Positions 63,860 to 64,000 of a DNA stretch of 64,000 nt are shown here, one piece after another. The notes under the pieces were generated by a model. That model was not told where the DNA came from and did no database searches. It was given only the letters and a program-made list of their open reading frames with translations. Made by a program: the position numbers and the translations under genes. Numbering within the stretch: the stretch's first letter is position 1; each line of letters begins with the position of its first letter. Source of the DNA: a bacterium (GTDB lineage Bacteria > Zhuqueibacterota > Zhuqueibacteria > Zhuqueibacterales > Zhuqueibacteraceae); assembly GCA_023150945.1 (NCBI GenBank), contig JAKLJX010000010.1:171696-235695 (forward strand), given 5' to 3'.

Positions 63860-64000
63860 CATTTCCTCCAAAAGGAAAAATTTTACTGCTTGGATCAAAG
63901 CCAACTGGTTCTTCAATTTCTATCAGTACTGTCCGGTTAAAAGTCAAATAGATTCAATTGGTTCTGAGCAATCGGCTGTTCTGGAATGATACTGGTCTCT

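Overview
The window is one continuous GC-rich bacterial chromosome segment with tight operons and clear Shine-Dalgarno sites. Several features point to a Gram-negative member of the Fibrobacteres-Chlorobi-Bacteroidetes neighbourhood (a KSB1/Calditrichaeota-like lineage is my best guess, by inference only). These are secreted proteins ending in FlgD-like 'YPNPFNP' sorting domains of the type IX secretion (T9SS) kind, a PorP/SprF-like plus OmpA protein, a PorZ-like propeller protein, a TonB receptor, BamD and other outer-membrane proteins. No 16S rRNA gene is present to settle the taxonomy.

Region by region. 1-7 kb: the end of a D-lactate dehydrogenase, gltS, a transaldolase/glucose-6-phosphate isomerase fusion, a sugar-nucleotide reductase, hsp20 and a DUF971 protein. 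7-14.4 kb: two tandem giant secreted paralogues on the minus strand, each with two sialidase-like propellers and a C-terminal sorting domain, each followed by a long hairpin terminator. 14.8-18.6 kb: thiI, trmI, a deoxyhypusine-synthase-like gene and a DinB-like gene. 18.7-25.8 kb: tRNA-Pro(CGG), a family 2 glycosyltransferase, a PorP-like/OmpA protein, an SRPBCC protein and dnaE. 25.9-26.2 kb: two RND-transporter C-terminal remnants on opposite strands. 26.7-34.7 kb: a TonB receptor, a TPR protein, recN and a PorZ-like protein. 34.8-38.6 kb: a complete riboflavin operon (ribD-ribE-ribBA-ribH), diverging from nrdJ (class II ribonucleotide reductase), which has an unusually long structured leader.

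42.2-46.1 kb is an AT-richer accessory island. It holds a three-gene CBASS anti-phage operon (membrane effector, CD-NTase, E2-like protein with a SEC-C-like tail, but no E1 or JAB gene). Next is a HEPN/MNT toxin-antitoxin pair lying between two copies of a roughly 215-245 bp hairpin-rich direct repeat, then a separate long inverted repeat.

46.1-61.6 kb is a minus-strand housekeeping run: a biotin carrier protein, an extremely acidic protein, a family 4 glycosyltransferase, nadD, bamD, outer-membrane proteins, an apparently truncated lnt, a Gfo/Idh oxidoreductase, ruvX, HU with an acidic tail, relA/spoT, dnaB, coaBC, rpoZ, gmk and yicC. The right end holds a broken DNRLRE-domain gene and a small AT-rich secreted protein.

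The most interesting finding is the short (E2-only) CBASS operon with an unfamiliar TM effector beside the repeat-flanked HEPN/MNT module. Next come the nrdJ leader RNA, the tandem duplicated propeller proteins, and the tryptophan-punctuated acidic tails shared by two proteins.
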